A stretch of DNA of 40,162 nucleotides, from positions 1 through 40,162 of the forward strand of contig JAEZUM010000035.1 in the NCBI GenBank assembly GCA_023421075.1, in the 5' to 3' direction. The stretch is from Bacillota bacterium. GTDB taxonomy: Bacteria; Bacillota; Clostridia; Lachnospirales; Lachnospiraceae. Shown here one piece after another: positions 14,494 to 23,102 of the stretch (position 1 is the first letter of the stretch; each line of letters opens with the position of its first letter). The notes below the pieces were generated by a model. The model saw nothing but the letters and a program-made list of their open reading frames with translations, did not search any database and was not told the origin of the DNA. Position numbers and translations under genes: made by a program.

Positions 14494-14691
14494 ATGAAAA
14501 CATTGGATTATATCGCTTTAATTCTGGTTGTGATTGGGGCAATAAATTGGGGATTAATCGGTTTCTTCAGTTTTGACCTTGTAAGAGCGGTTTTCGGAGA
14601 TATGACCTTAGTATCCAGAATTGTTTATGCATTGGTCGGCGTTTCCGGTTTATATGCATTAAGCTTCTTTGGAAGACTGAGAAATGAATAA
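14494..14691 (+). CDS. DUF378 family small membrane protein
   Basis: A 65-residue protein with two hydrophobic helices and the DUF378 hallmarks: LDYIALILVVIGAINWGLIG (GAINWGL motif) and a second helix SRIVYALVGVSGLYAL. The function of this widespread family is unknown. AAGGAGG sits seven bases before the ATG. It is one of the few plus-strand genes in the window and ends just before a bidirectional terminator, so it is a separate unit. Confidence 0.92.
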   Translation: MKTLDYIALILVVIGAINWGLIGFFSFDLVRAVFGDMTLVSRIVYALVGVSGLYALSFFGRLRNE

Positions 14692-14700
14692 TGTGAAGAA

Positions 14701-14742
14701 AAAAAAGGAGCGCCGGTTTTATCGTCGCTCCTCATTTATTCT
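14701..14742. terminator. Bidirectional intrinsic terminator
   Basis: GGAGCG (14707-14712) and CGCTCC (14726-14731) form a GC-rich stem that continues with two more CG pairs after one mismatch. On the plus strand it is followed by TCATTTATTCT, on the minus strand by a run of eight T. It separates the converging DUF378 and P-loop protein genes and could serve both. Confidence 0.85.
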
Positions 14743-14756
14743 ATTCAATTAGCATT

Positions 14757-15176
14757 TTATAAAGCTACGATAACATTCTTTTTTATACTCTCTGGAAGTT
14801 GATCAGCATTCAAGGAAATACTTATCACTAAATCAACATGAAACGCCTCGGAGATCTGTTCTAATTTGGAGAAGACACTTTCTAAATTATCATCATTTAC
14901 ATAAGCTATTTTCAGGAAACTATCCAGATAAATCGTCTGTAAATCATGATTACCGGATAAGATACCACAGATAAAACCGATAAACTCGCTCTGATTCTCA
15001 ATGAAATAATCTCGTACATTTTCTAATCGGATCTTATTACTCAATTCGTACATATGCTTGTTGCTTTTGTCAAGATAAACAATGCTTCCTTTTGCAGCTC
15101 TCACTTCGGTGTTTGCTCTGTCGATAAGGATCTTGGTCTTACCCTTACCCTTCTCACCTGAAATTATCTGTATCAT
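14757..15176 (-). CDS. Small P-loop NTPase-like protein, function unknown
   Basis: A 139-residue protein beginning MIQIISGEKGKGKTKILID, a glycine-rich phosphate-binding loop (GEKGKGKTK) within the first 20 residues. A hydrophobic strand ending in Asp (TIYLDSF) could be Walker B. No further domain is visible, and the protein is short for a complete ATPase. Similar clostridial proteins are often labelled PilT-like, without evidence of a pilus role. ATG 15176 is preceded by AAGGAGGAG at six bases. The gene has its own promoter (15271-15299) and a perfect 14-base palindrome in the leader, and ends at a strong terminator. Confidence 0.75.
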   Translation of the reverse strand: MIQIISGEKGKGKTKILIDRANTEVRAAKGSIVYLDKSNKHMYELSNKIRLENVRDYFIENQSEFIGFICGILSGNHDLQTIYLDSFLKIAYVNDDNLESVFSKLEQISEAFHVDLVISISLNADQLPESIKKNVIVAL

Positions 15177-15229
15177 TGTAATCTCCTCCTTAATGTGGGC
15201 GCAACGTAAGATGTGCGGTGCCAAATATT

Positions 15230-15243
15230 AAATTGTACAATTT
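15230..15243. promoter_or_regulatory. 14-base palindrome in the P-loop gene leader, candidate operator
   Basis: AAATTGTACAATTT is a perfect palindrome located about 20 bases after the predicted transcription start. The promoter itself contains a related AATTGTAC half next to its -10 element. A repressor binding both is plausible; the protein is unknown. Confidence 0.45.
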
Positions 15244-15270
15244 GTCTCAAAACCCAAATTTTATATCTCA

Positions 15271-15299
15271 ATTATAGTACAATTAGTATGGAAAAACAA
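15271..15299 (-). promoter_or_regulatory. Promoter of the P-loop protein gene
   Basis: Minus strand TTGTTT (15299-15294) and consensus TATAAT (15276-15271) with a 17-base spacer. The leader to ATG 15176 would be about 90 bases. Confidence 0.55.
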
Positions 15300-15360
15300 C
15301 TATAAAATATCAATTTAGTGATGTTTTCGCTATACAAAATTCTATATAATACTATAATTC

Positions 15361-16341
15361 TTATGGATGCTCTGCATTGGTTAAAGAGAGCAAATGTGTC
15401 ATCTGAGAATATAAGGTTTCCTTATTCGGTGCATTCAATATAACGGAGATAAATTCTTTCTCGGAAGCATCTTTGCTAAGGAGAACCAAGCAATTACCGG
15501 CCTTTCGGGTAGTACCTGTCTTACCGCCAACGATTTCGATCCCTTCAGGAGGTGATGCCTCACTGCTTAGATAGGCATTCGTAGCCTGAAAGGTCTTCTC
15601 TACCGGATTCTCATCCTTATCTTTGTACACAGCGGTATAGGAGGAGGAACCGATAATGGAACGAAAGGTTTCAAATTTCATAAGCTCATTAAAAATCAGA
15701 TAAATATCATAGGCTGTCGTATATTGATCATCATCATGAAGCCCATTGGAGTTCATAAAATGTGTATGAACTGCGCCGATCTTTCGGGCCTCCTCATTCA
15801 TTAATACAACGAACTCTTCCTCTGTTCCTGCGACATGATCTGCAATCGCAATAGCTGCATCATTACCGGAATAGATTAACAGACTTTTCAACAATGCTTC
15901 CATAGAAATAACATCACCTTCCAGAAAGCCACAAAGCTTTGCGCCACCTTCGGTAATATGGGAGGCATCGTAGCTTACGGTTACGGAATCGGTTAATTCT
16001 CCATATTGTAGGACGACCAGGGCTGTCATTAGCTTTGTAAGACTTGCCGGATATAGACGATGATAGACATTGTCCGCATATACAATCTTTTGATCAGAAA
16101 CATTAACCAATAGGCTGGAACCGGAGGTTAACTGAGCATCTGAGCCGTTATTCTCCTCGTCTGTAATAATAACCAGATCCTTAGAGAAAAAGTCGGCTTG
16201 TGTTAAGCGGTTATCCATGGCATATTCGGAACCGGTTGACAGCTCCTCATAGGATAGATAATCCTTTGAAGATAACAGACAACCACCAAGTGTCATTATC
16301 AACAAACTTACACAAACAGCGACAATCAGTCTTTTTATCAT
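15361..16341 (-). CDS. D-alanyl-D-alanine carboxypeptidase, lipoprotein (DacF/PBP5-type)
   Basis: A 326-residue serine DD-carboxypeptidase (peptidase S11) that trims the terminal D-Ala from peptidoglycan stem peptides. All three active-site motifs are present: PASLTKLMTAL (SxxK), YSGNDAA (SxN) and GGKTGTT (KTG). The N-terminus is a lipoprotein signal with lipobox LGGC after a hydrophobic stretch, so it should be processed by the LspA at 7970-8533 and held on the outer face of the membrane. I use ATG 16341, nine bases after CAGGAG; ATG 16350 abuts that site. A TTGACA promoter lies upstream. It may act in vegetative or sporulation wall remodelling. Confidence 0.93.
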   Translation of the reverse strand: MIKRLIVAVCVSLLIMTLGGCLLSSKDYLSYEELSTGSEYAMDNRLTQADFFSKDLVIITDEENNGSDAQLTSGSSLLVNVSDQKIVYADNVYHRLYPASLTKLMTALVVLQYGELTDSVTVSYDASHITEGGAKLCGFLEGDVISMEALLKSLLIYSGNDAAIAIADHVAGTEEEFVVLMNEEARKIGAVHTHFMNSNGLHDDDQYTTAYDIYLIFNELMKFETFRSIIGSSSYTAVYKDKDENPVEKTFQATNAYLSSEASPPEGIEIVGGKTGTTRKAGNCLVLLSKDASEKEFISVILNAPNKETLYSQMTHLLSLTNAEHP

Positions 16342-16402
16342 ACGTATCATCTCCTGTATAACGTCTTGCAAATACGTTATCTTTTTCAATTTCTGGTGTG
16401 GA

Positions 16403-16431
16403 ACAGTATTTTTCCTTCTCTAAATTGTCAA
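16403..16431 (-). promoter_or_regulatory. Putative promoter of the carboxypeptidase gene
   Basis: A consensus -35 TTGACA on the minus strand (16431-16426) is followed after 17 bases by TACTGT (16408-16403), a weak -10. The perfect -35 with poor -10 suggests either activator dependence or low basal activity. Confidence 0.4.
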
Positions 16432-16657
16432 TATCATGTAATTAAGCATAAAATATGCAATCCTGTCCATAAAAATTCATCGAAAGCAAAAATAATTAAA
16501 AATATTTATAAAATATAACATAGGTGCTCTGTGATATCATTGGAACCTTGAAATGTATCAACTTGATTAATAAAAAAATAAAATAGATAATCTAAATAGG
16601 AATATAAAATTTTGTGTTTAAAATTTATACTATATAGATTCATCTATTTTATTATTC
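16432..16657. other. AT-rich intergenic stretch, no feature seen
   Basis: Between the carboxypeptidase promoter and the mgsA stem-loop I see only AT-rich sequence with stop codons in all frames and no convincing palindrome or ribosome site. Confidence 0.4.
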
Positions 16658-16689
16658 ATGACAATAGTAAGCATTATTACTACTGTCAT
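16658..16689 (-). terminator. 13-bp stem-loop at the end of mgsA
   Basis: ATGACAATAGTAA (16658-16670) pairs with TTACTACTGTCAT (16677-16689) with one G-U pair on the minus-strand RNA and a six-base loop, touching the mgsA stop codon. The tail GAATAATAAAATAG is not T-rich, so it may stabilise the 3' end more than terminate. Confidence 0.5.
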
Positions 16690-17087
16690 CAGTTTTTGAA
16701 AAGTTCTCTCCAATCAAGATCACCACGATCTAATGCTTTAACAATCAACTCTGCAGTCGCAAGGTTGGTAGCCAAAGGTATATTGTGTTTATCACAAAGC
16801 TGAAAGATATTATTTACATCAGGCTCATGTGACTTTGGTGTTAAGGGATCACGTAAAAATATCACCAGATCCATCTGGTTGTGTTCAATCTGCGAACCTA
16901 ATTGCTGCTCGCCGCCAAGATGGCCAGCCAGATATTTATGAACCGTCAGATTAGTTACTTCTTCAATCAACCGTCCTGTAGTTCCGGTAGCATAAAGATT
17001 ATGCTTACTTAATATACCACGGTAGGCGATGCAAAAATTTTGCATTAGCTTCTTTTTTGAATCATGAGCAATCATACCAATATTCAT
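16689..17087 (-). CDS. mgsA: Methylglyoxal synthase
   Basis: A 132-residue cytoplasmic enzyme converting dihydroxyacetone phosphate to methylglyoxal and phosphate, a bypass used when phosphate is limiting or sugar phosphates build up. The N-terminal NIGMIAHDSKKKLM, the phosphate-site segment LYATGTTGRLIEE, the catalytic FLRDPLTPKSHEPDV and the C-terminal IPLATNLATAELIV are all family signatures. GGGAGG lies five bases before the ATG. It follows rodA by 56 bases and ends the mre-min-rodA run, as in other clostridia, although its biochemical role is unrelated to cell shape. Confidence 0.96.
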   Translation of the reverse strand: MNIGMIAHDSKKKLMQNFCIAYRGILSKHNLYATGTTGRLIEEVTNLTVHKYLAGHLGGEQQLGSQIEHNQMDLVIFLRDPLTPKSHEPDVNNIFQLCDKHNIPLATNLATAELIVKALDRGDLDWRELFKN

Positions 17088-17143
17088 ATTTACCTCCCTT
17101 CTGCCGCAACAATTGACGGCATGAATACATTATTTCCAAAATG

Positions 17144-18259
17144 TCAGCCTCTGGTTCTTTTTGGCTGTAATCGAATGTTAAGTATCATTCCCACTCCCAT
17201 CATACCACTTAACAGAGAGCTTAAGCCGTAGCTTAAAAACGGTAATGGGATACCTGTATTCGGTAGTAATTTTGTTGCTACTCCAATATTAACGAATACC
17301 TGGAAGGTAAACATGGAGGCGATTCCTACAGCGATCAGCATACCCATATAATCAGGGGCTTCTTTGGCTGTCTTGATGCAAATATAGATAACAACTGCAT
17401 ACAAAGCTAATAAGATGCAGCTTCCAATAAAGCCAAATTCCTCTCCTGCTACCGAGAATATAAAATCACTTTCAGAAACCGGAATAATCTCATAGTTACG
17501 ATCCGCTGCGGGGTCAAACAGTTTACCGTTTAATTGTCCGGAACCGATGGCACTGACGGAATTATCCTGCTGAAACATTGTAGATTCATATTCCTCCGGA
17601 TTGAGGATGGATAATACACGTTCCTGCTGATAGGGTTTTAAAAGCACCTGATAATCCTGTTGGATATACCAGAACAATCCCATTACACAAGGGATCCCGA
17701 TCACAATAATCGGAAGTATAATCTTCCAGCTCAGTCCTGCCGCAAATATCATCATAACGAAGATAAAAAGGATTACCAAGCTGGTAGAAAGATTGGTCTG
17801 AATCAGTATTAAAAAGGTCGGTAAGCCAATGGATACCGTAGCCAACAATAAAATCCAGAAATTATTGAGCTTAGCCCTGAAAATCGTATACAGCTTGGCG
17901 GCGAAAATAATCAATATTATCTTCGTCAGCTCCGAAGGCTGGAACTCAAAGAATCCAAGATCTAGCCAACGCCTTGCATTATTATGTTCTACTCCGTTCA
18001 GTCGAACCAATACCAAAAACACCAGATTAATTATATACAAAACGATATAAAAGCTAGAGATGAAATGGTAATCAATAATGGATAAAATAAGAGCACCGAC
18101 AATTCCAACACCTAATCCGAAGACTTGCTTCAGAAATAGGTTTTCATCTTCTGTTTGTACCTGTTTAATCAGATAGGTACCAATACTACCCATCAATAAT
18201 ACGATTATAATTAAGGGTATGTTATATCGCTTGAAGTCATACTGCTTAAAATTTAACAT
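17144..18259 (-). CDS. rodA: RodA/FtsW family (SEDS) peptidoglycan glycosyltransferase
   Basis: A 371-residue membrane protein with about ten transmembrane helices. SEDS motifs are visible: the NNARRWLDLGFFEFQPSELT segment with the conserved RW and PSE, and the C-terminal NTGIPLPFLSYGLSSLLSGM. SEDS proteins polymerise lipid II into glycan strands and work with a class B PBP. The presence of mreBCD and a class B PBP in the same cluster points to RodA (elongation) rather than FtsW. It lies 13 bases after minE, almost certainly co-transcribed. AAGGATG is a modest ribosome site. Confidence 0.94.
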   Translation of the reverse strand: MLNFKQYDFKRYNIPLIIIVLLMGSIGTYLIKQVQTEDENLFLKQVFGLGVGIVGALILSIIDYHFISSFYIVLYIINLVFLVLVRLNGVEHNNARRWLDLGFFEFQPSELTKIILIIFAAKLYTIFRAKLNNFWILLLATVSIGLPTFLILIQTNLSTSLVILFIFVMMIFAAGLSWKIILPIIVIGIPCVMGLFWYIQQDYQVLLKPYQQERVLSILNPEEYESTMFQQDNSVSAIGSGQLNGKLFDPAADRNYEIIPVSESDFIFSVAGEEFGFIGSCILLALYAVVIYICIKTAKEAPDYMGMLIAVGIASMFTFQVFVNIGVATKLLPNTGIPLPFLSYGLSSLLSGMMGVGMILNIRLQPKRTRG

Positions 18260-18272
18260 CTGGTCAACATCC

Positions 18273-18548
18273 TTATTTCTTAGAGGACTTTAAATCCTTG
18301 ATCGGAATATTAGCGAATAAAGCCGGTACACTACCGTTATTTGTTTCAGATTCCATTTGTGTGATCTTGATATCCAATCCTTCTAAGTCAATTTCTATAT
18401 ACTTCGATATTACTGCGATAATATCGTTTTTGATTTGTTCCATAATCTCCGGCGAGCATCCGGCACGATCAGAGACTAATACCAGCTTTAGACGGTCTTT
18501 TGCAATACTGCCGGTCCCCTTTTTCTTAAAAAAATCCGAAAAGCCCAT
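18273..18548 (-). CDS. minE: Cell division topological specificity factor MinE
   Basis: A 91-residue protein. The N-terminus (MGFSDFFKKKGTGSIAKDRL) combines the membrane-targeting helix with the MinD-binding region, and KLVLVSDRAGCSPEIMEQIK then EIDLEGLDIKIT belong to the anti-MinCD and dimerisation parts. MinE stimulates MinD ATPase and drives pole-to-pole patterning, leaving mid-cell free of MinC. It starts 12 bases after minD. Its presence together with DivIVA means this organism carries both known ways of positioning MinCD. Confidence 0.95.
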   Translation of the reverse strand: MGFSDFFKKKGTGSIAKDRLKLVLVSDRAGCSPEIMEQIKNDIIAVISKYIEIDLEGLDIKITQMESETNNGSVPALFANIPIKDLKSSKK

Positions 18549-18560
18549 TACGTTACCTCC

Positions 18561-19349
18561 CTATTTTTTTCGCCTTCCAAACAGTTTCCCGAATATACTC
18601 TGCTTCTCATCTAAGTCAAGGAAAGGAAGCTCTTCGCCAAGGATTCTCTTACAGATATTCATATAAGCTCTTCCTGCCAACGAATCATTTCCTACCAACG
18701 GCTCTCCTTGATTTGCAGAAATAACAATGCTTTCATCATCCGGTACAATACCGATTAAGTCGATCGCCAGGATCTCACATACATCATCACTGGACATCAT
18801 GTCACCACGTTTTACCATGTCCATACGAATTCGATTCACAATCAAATGGGTCTGCTTCATCTCATTCGCTTCCAATAATCCGATGATACGATCAGCATCA
18901 CGAACGGCGGATACTTCAGGAGTGGTTACTACTAATGCTCTGTCAGCACCTGCGATTGCATTTTTAAAACCTTGCTCAATACCGGCGGGACAGTCCATGA
19001 TTATGTAATCAAATTCGTCTCTGAGCTCATCAGCCAGCTTCTTCATCTGCTCAGGAGTTACGGCATTCTTATCTCTGGTCTGTGCGGAAGGTAATAAGTA
19101 CAGATTAGGATAACGCTTATCCTTAATCAGGGCGTTACGAATACGGCAGGTTCCCTCAATGACATCAACCAGATTATAAACGATCCGGTTTTCTAATCCC
19201 ATAATAACATCAAGATTTCTAAGACCGATATCTGTATCAATTAATACAACTTTCTTATCCAGCATAGCTAAGCCGGTACCTACATTTGCGGTAGTAGTGG
19301 TCTTTCCAACGCCACCCTTACCTGATGTTACAACGATAACTTCTCCCAT
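18561..19349 (-). CDS. minD: Septum site-determining ATPase MinD
   Basis: A 262-residue ParA/MinD ATPase. MGEVIVVTSGKGGVGKTTTT contains the deviant Walker A (KGGVGKTT), followed by VVLIDTDIGLRNLDVIMGLE and YIIMDCPAGIE. The C-terminal KQSIFGKLFGRRKK is the amphipathic membrane-targeting helix. MinD recruits MinC to the membrane in an ATP-dependent way. I reject the longer frame to 19469 because MinD begins at this Met and AGGAGGA lies just upstream (19361-19367). That ribosome site can be sequestered in a hairpin (see 19359-19388), hinting at translational control relative to minC. Confidence 0.97.
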   Translation of the reverse strand: MGEVIVVTSGKGGVGKTTTTANVGTGLAMLDKKVVLIDTDIGLRNLDVIMGLENRIVYNLVDVIEGTCRIRNALIKDKRYPNLYLLPSAQTRDKNAVTPEQMKKLADELRDEFDYIIMDCPAGIEQGFKNAIAGADRALVVTTPEVSAVRDADRIIGLLEANEMKQTHLIVNRIRMDMVKRGDMMSSDDVCEILAIDLIGIVPDDESIVISANQGEPLVGNDSLAGRAYMNICKRILGEELPFLDLDEKQSIFGKLFGRRKK

Positions 19350-19358
19350 GTTTAACTC

Positions 19359-19388
19359 TTTCCTCCTATAATGGAGGAAATATCCTCC
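19359..19388 (-). promoter_or_regulatory. Alternative hairpins covering or freeing the minD ribosome site
   Basis: The minus-strand RNA contains GGAGGA, then TTTCCTCC, then GGAGGAAA before minD. The middle segment can pair with the downstream copy (8 bp, six-base loop; 19359-19366 with 19373-19380), hiding the Shine-Dalgarno, or with the upstream copy (6 bp, four-base loop; 19373-19378 with 19383-19388), exposing it. The 12-base distance from GGAGG to ATG is long, so a weaker site (AAAGAG) might also be used. Confidence 0.5.
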
Positions 19389-19529
19389 TTGCTTATTGAC
19401 TAGGACTTTCCACTCTTCATTTTGTAAGGCGGGTCCAGATGATACATGTCCGAACATGACTTCTGACATGTGTTTGAAAGGGAAATAAGCTTTGCCTTTC
19501 GGTTAATTATTTTTATTCTATTGAACCGA

Positions 19530-20195
19530 CTACAAAGAAATATCCTGTAGAATATTCTTGTTTAACGGTTCAATATAAATATTACCATCTTCAAGGAAAG
19601 CAATCTTTGCTTCCTTCGCTTCCTGCTTCACCGGTTTATCGGGAGCGCGGGCAATTGTATCTGCAATTCGGATCTGAGTCGGATTCATATCCAAGGCCAC
19701 GACAAAGGAATTTGTATTACCGGTTGCTCCGGCAAAGGCGTTTCCTTTCAAAGCACCGAGCACAATAATATTGCCCTTTGATACAACACGGGCACCATGA
19801 TTCACATCACCGATAATGATGACACTGGTTTCAAATTCCAGAGAAGCTCCGGAACGCAGGATTCCCTTATAGAATTGTCCGGTATTATTGCTTAGCTCCA
19901 GAAGCTTTTGTTCTACTGTCTTTTTGAAGGAATCCTCTGTTTCAGGATCATTTTCCATAACACAAACGATGTGCATTTCGGTATTTTCACCGATAATGTC
20001 TAAAATTTCTCTCTGTTCCTCGTTTGTCAGCTTCCTACCTTCAAAACTGATCGCCATTTTCGCATTTTCGAAGAATTTACTGGATTCTTTGAATTTTTCG
20101 GCAATCACAAGCTTCAATTCTTCGAAGGGCAAATCAGGACCTATCACAACAATAATACCGTATTTATTGCCTTTAATAATAACAGAATTATTCAT
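19530..20195 (-). CDS. minC: Septum site-determining protein MinC
   Basis: A 221-residue FtsZ-assembly inhibitor. The N-terminal domain (about 1-100, NSVIIKGNKYGIIVVIGPDL) antagonises FtsZ polymers; a variable linker leads to the C-terminal beta-helix (YKGILRSGASLEFETSVIII, GDVNHGARVVSKGNIIVLGA, LKGNAFAGATGN) that dimerises and binds MinD. AAGGAG precedes the ATG. It lies 55 bases after pbp2; the gap to minD is 180 bases and contains the regulatory hairpins. Confidence 0.95.
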   Translation of the reverse strand: MNNSVIIKGNKYGIIVVIGPDLPFEELKLVIAEKFKESSKFFENAKMAISFEGRKLTNEEQREILDIIGENTEMHIVCVMENDPETEDSFKKTVEQKLLELSNNTGQFYKGILRSGASLEFETSVIIIGDVNHGARVVSKGNIIVLGALKGNAFAGATGNTNSFVVALDMNPTQIRIADTIARAPDKPVKQEAKEAKIAFLEDGNIYIEPLNKNILQDISL

Positions 20196-20250
20196 TGTCT
20201 TACTCCTTCCCGGTTATATTCCGGATTTTATTCTTCTCTAGTGTTATTTA

Positions 20251-23100
20251 TTATTCGAGTGCAGCATCAATATTTGAGCCATCCGGAAGTGCTACATTAC
20301 TGTCAAGAATCTCTTCCGCATCCTCTAAATCGAAGTAAATCTTATAGATATCCTTCGTTAAGCTGGCAGCATTCAATGAGGTATAACCTCTGGGGATTAC
20401 AGTGGTAATGGAAATCTCAGGCTTCTCAAACGGTGCAAAGGATACAAACAAAGCATTATTCGGATTAACCTTACTAATCTGAGAGGTTCCGGTCTTACCT
20501 GCTACAACTACTCCAAAGTTACGATAGGATTGATATACAGAACCACCGGGGACATTGACAACGGAGAACATTCCATCCCATACACTGTTCCAGGTACTTT
20601 CCTGAATTCCTTCCAGGACATGATCTACCTTCGCTTTATTCTCAGTAACCTTCCCTTCCTTATCCACGGTTCTGTCGATAAGAGTAAGATCATAACAGGT
20701 ACCGCGGTTAGCCAGGGTTGTGATATATCTGGCAAGCTGTACCGGAGTATAGACATTGGAGCCCTGTCCGATCGAGGAACGTACAGCATCTTCATTAGAT
20801 ATCTCAGGATCTGCTTCATTCAGTTCTATTCCGGAGGCTTCATTTAATCCGAACAGGGTAGCATATTTCTCAAGCTTTGACAAACCAAGCTGCTGGTCAA
20901 ATTTACCATTATTAATACTTAATCTCCAACCCATTTCATAGAAGAAATAGTTACAGGACACCTTCAAGGCATCAACAATATCTACTGATCCATGGGAACT
21001 AGGGTATATGTGACATTTTGCAGCAGGGTCGATCTTCTCAAACAAACCTAAATCTCTGATCTTCTCGGAGGGAGTAGTTACTCCTTCTTCCAATGCTGCA
21101 AAGGCAGTGATCATCTTAAAGGTGGAACCGGGTGCAGTCTTCTCGGAAACCGGACGATTAATCATTGGAGCGGTCTTATCGTTATAAACTTGATCATAAT
21201 AATCAGAATTGATCTTATTCGCAAATTTATTATTATCATAGCTTGGGTAGGTTACCATCGCCAATACATCACCGGAATTCACATCCGTTACGACTACCGA
21301 ACCGCTGCAGGGTTCTAATGCTAACATGGCGGGAGTAATCTCCAGGGATGAAATCTTATCCTTAATAAAATCATAAGGAGATTTCATACCACTTTTCAAC
21401 TTATTAACATCATCTTCCTTATATTCTAACACACCTTGGTCGAATAATAAAAGACAAATTTCAGTTCCCGATAATTTATACGAAAATACCAATTTTCGGT
21501 AGATCTTTTTATTAAATTTGTCATCCTTCTTTAGCAAATCCTTCGTATAATCAATCAACTTCTGATAAAGCTCTTCTGCACTGTAATATTCATCGCCTAC
21601 ACCTAGCTTAGACAGATCAACCCAGTTGTTTGCCAGTGCATACTGGAGTAGTTTGCTGAGACTGATTTTATCGTTTCTGTAATCATTAAGTGTTACATCA
21701 TCCTTAGCAATATTGCCAGCAATGATGAGATTTTTAGAAACAACCGAATAGAAATAATCCAGGAATTCATCCATATCACCTGTCTTATCATTGGTAACCG
21801 TATTATTAATCTTCAGAAAACCGTCAAGCTGATCGAATACATCCTTTAATTCGGATTGATAATCAGAGTAAGTCTCCTTCTCCAGCGTCTTGGCATCATC
21901 ACTATTCAACTGTTCAATATTGATGATATTATTATTAATTAAGGCAAAATAAACCTCATAGATCGGTATCGTAATTTCACTGGCACTTTCGCCTTTACTA
22001 CCGTAGTTCATATCCGGAACAATCTTTTCCAGTAGAATACCGGCTATCTTCTTCTCCAGGATATGATACGTACTTCGTTGGAGATCGCTGTCAATGGTTA
22101 GATAGATATCATTACCGGCGATTGGATCGGTGTGATTAATGACTTCGACCACCTTGCCACCCGTATTTACACTAACCGTTTCGCTGCCCTTGGTTCCTCC
22201 GAGTATTTCTTCGTATTTCTTCTCAAGTCCGGCCTTACCTACTACATCTGTAGAATTGTAATATTCCTTTTCCGAATTCATTGCTTCTAACTGTTCTGCA
22301 CTGATACGACCGGTGTATCCGATAATATGAGCAAAATAAAGACTGTCCTCGTACACCCTGTGGGTCTGCTGCTGTATCTCAACTCCAAGAAGCTCAGCGC
22401 TACTCTCATTGACGGCAGCTACTGTTTTATCGGTAACATTGGAGGCAACAGTAATCTGAACGTATTTCGGATAATTTAAGAACAAAGCATAACGGACTCC
22501 CATAATCTTTAGAGCATCTTCCACGCTGTATTCATCAGAGATACCGAACATACTGGTATATGCATTTCCGGTTCCCTTCTTTAAGAATTCAAATACATCC
22601 TCGGGAGTCTCACTGGGATAGTCCTCCGGGATATTTCCTTCGTCATCAAGGACAAAGGCATAAACATTTTTCTTAAACCGGGTTAAAGCGTCCCCTTTTA
22701 TAGTAAACTCTAAATTACCCTCTTCGTTTTGTGTAATAAAGAAATCGGTATCCAGAGTGTCACCGTTTTTCTCGATAATCTGGATTAACCGATGAATAAT
22801 TGCATTCCGCTGGGCATTAGATTCTATCTTGGTATTATCTTCCATTACAACTGAATAGGTTAATACATTGGAAGCTAAAAGCTTACCATTGCGGTCATAA
22901 ATATTACCACGGGTGCTTTTGATTTCTCTGCTTTTATTATATTTTAACACAGTCTTAGCTACATTCTCCGGTCCCTGTACAATCTGCAAGGTAAATAACC
23001 GATTGATGATTACAGAGAACAGAAGGATATAGATGATAGTGATCGGAAACAGTCTGGATTTAACTAATCGCTTCAGAGAGTCCAAAATAACATCAAACAA
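20251..23100 (-). CDS. mrdA: Class B penicillin-binding protein 2 (elongation transpeptidase) with large insertion
   Basis: A 949-residue transpeptidase that cross-links peptidoglycan during elongation with RodA. It has an N-terminal membrane anchor (about 17-40), a PBP-dimer domain (STRGNIYDRNGKLLASN, 62-78), and the transpeptidase domain with S659-x-x-K662 (APGSTFKM), S715-C-N717 and K869-T-G. Canonical PBP2 is about 600-700 residues. Here some 240 residues, about 357-597, separate the DSDLQRS region from CSGSVVVTDVNSGDVLAMV, where most relatives have about 20. The insert is rich in Asp, Lys, Tyr and Leu and predicted helical; I recognise no domain in it. It is preceded by mreD with a two-base gap, so co-translation is likely. 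Confidence 0.95.
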   Translation of the reverse strand: MFDVILDSLKRLVKSRLFPITIIYILLFSVIINRLFTLQIVQGPENVAKTVLKYNKSREIKSTRGNIYDRNGKLLASNVLTYSVVMEDNTKIESNAQRNAIIHRLIQIIEKNGDTLDTDFFITQNEEGNLEFTIKGDALTRFKKNVYAFVLDDEGNIPEDYPSETPEDVFEFLKKGTGNAYTSMFGISDEYSVEDALKIMGVRYALFLNYPKYVQITVASNVTDKTVAAVNESSAELLGVEIQQQTHRVYEDSLYFAHIIGYTGRISAEQLEAMNSEKEYYNSTDVVGKAGLEKKYEEILGGTKGSETVSVNTGGKVVEVINHTDPIAGNDIYLTIDSDLQRSTYHILEKKIAGILLEKIVPDMNYGSKGESASEITIPIYEVYFALINNNIINIEQLNSDDAKTLEKETYSDYQSELKDVFDQLDGFLKINNTVTNDKTGDMDEFLDYFYSVVSKNLIIAGNIAKDDVTLNDYRNDKISLSKLLQYALANNWVDLSKLGVGDEYYSAEELYQKLIDYTKDLLKKDDKFNKKIYRKLVFSYKLSGTEICLLLFDQGVLEYKEDDVNKLKSGMKSPYDFIKDKISSLEITPAMLALEPCSGSVVVTDVNSGDVLAMVTYPSYDNNKFANKINSDYYDQVYNDKTAPMINRPVSEKTAPGSTFKMITAFAALEEGVTTPSEKIRDLGLFEKIDPAAKCHIYPSSHGSVDIVDALKVSCNYFFYEMGWRLSINNGKFDQQLGLSKLEKYATLFGLNEASGIELNEADPEISNEDAVRSSIGQGSNVYTPVQLARYITTLANRGTCYDLTLIDRTVDKEGKVTENKAKVDHVLEGIQESTWNSVWDGMFSVVNVPGGSVYQSYRNFGVVVAGKTGTSQISKVNPNNALFVSFAPFEKPEISITTVIPRGYTSLNAASLTKDIYKIYFDLEDAEEILDSNVALPDGSNIDAALE

Positions 23101-23102
23101 AC

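Noticed and set aside
18298..18666. 122-codon plus-strand frame opposite minE/minD
   Set aside because: It is the complement of two well-supported genes and has no family features of its own.
19350..19469. 40-residue N-terminal extension of MinD
   Set aside because: MinD proteins start directly at MGEVIVVTSGKGG; the extension lacks conservation features and overlaps the ribosome site region.
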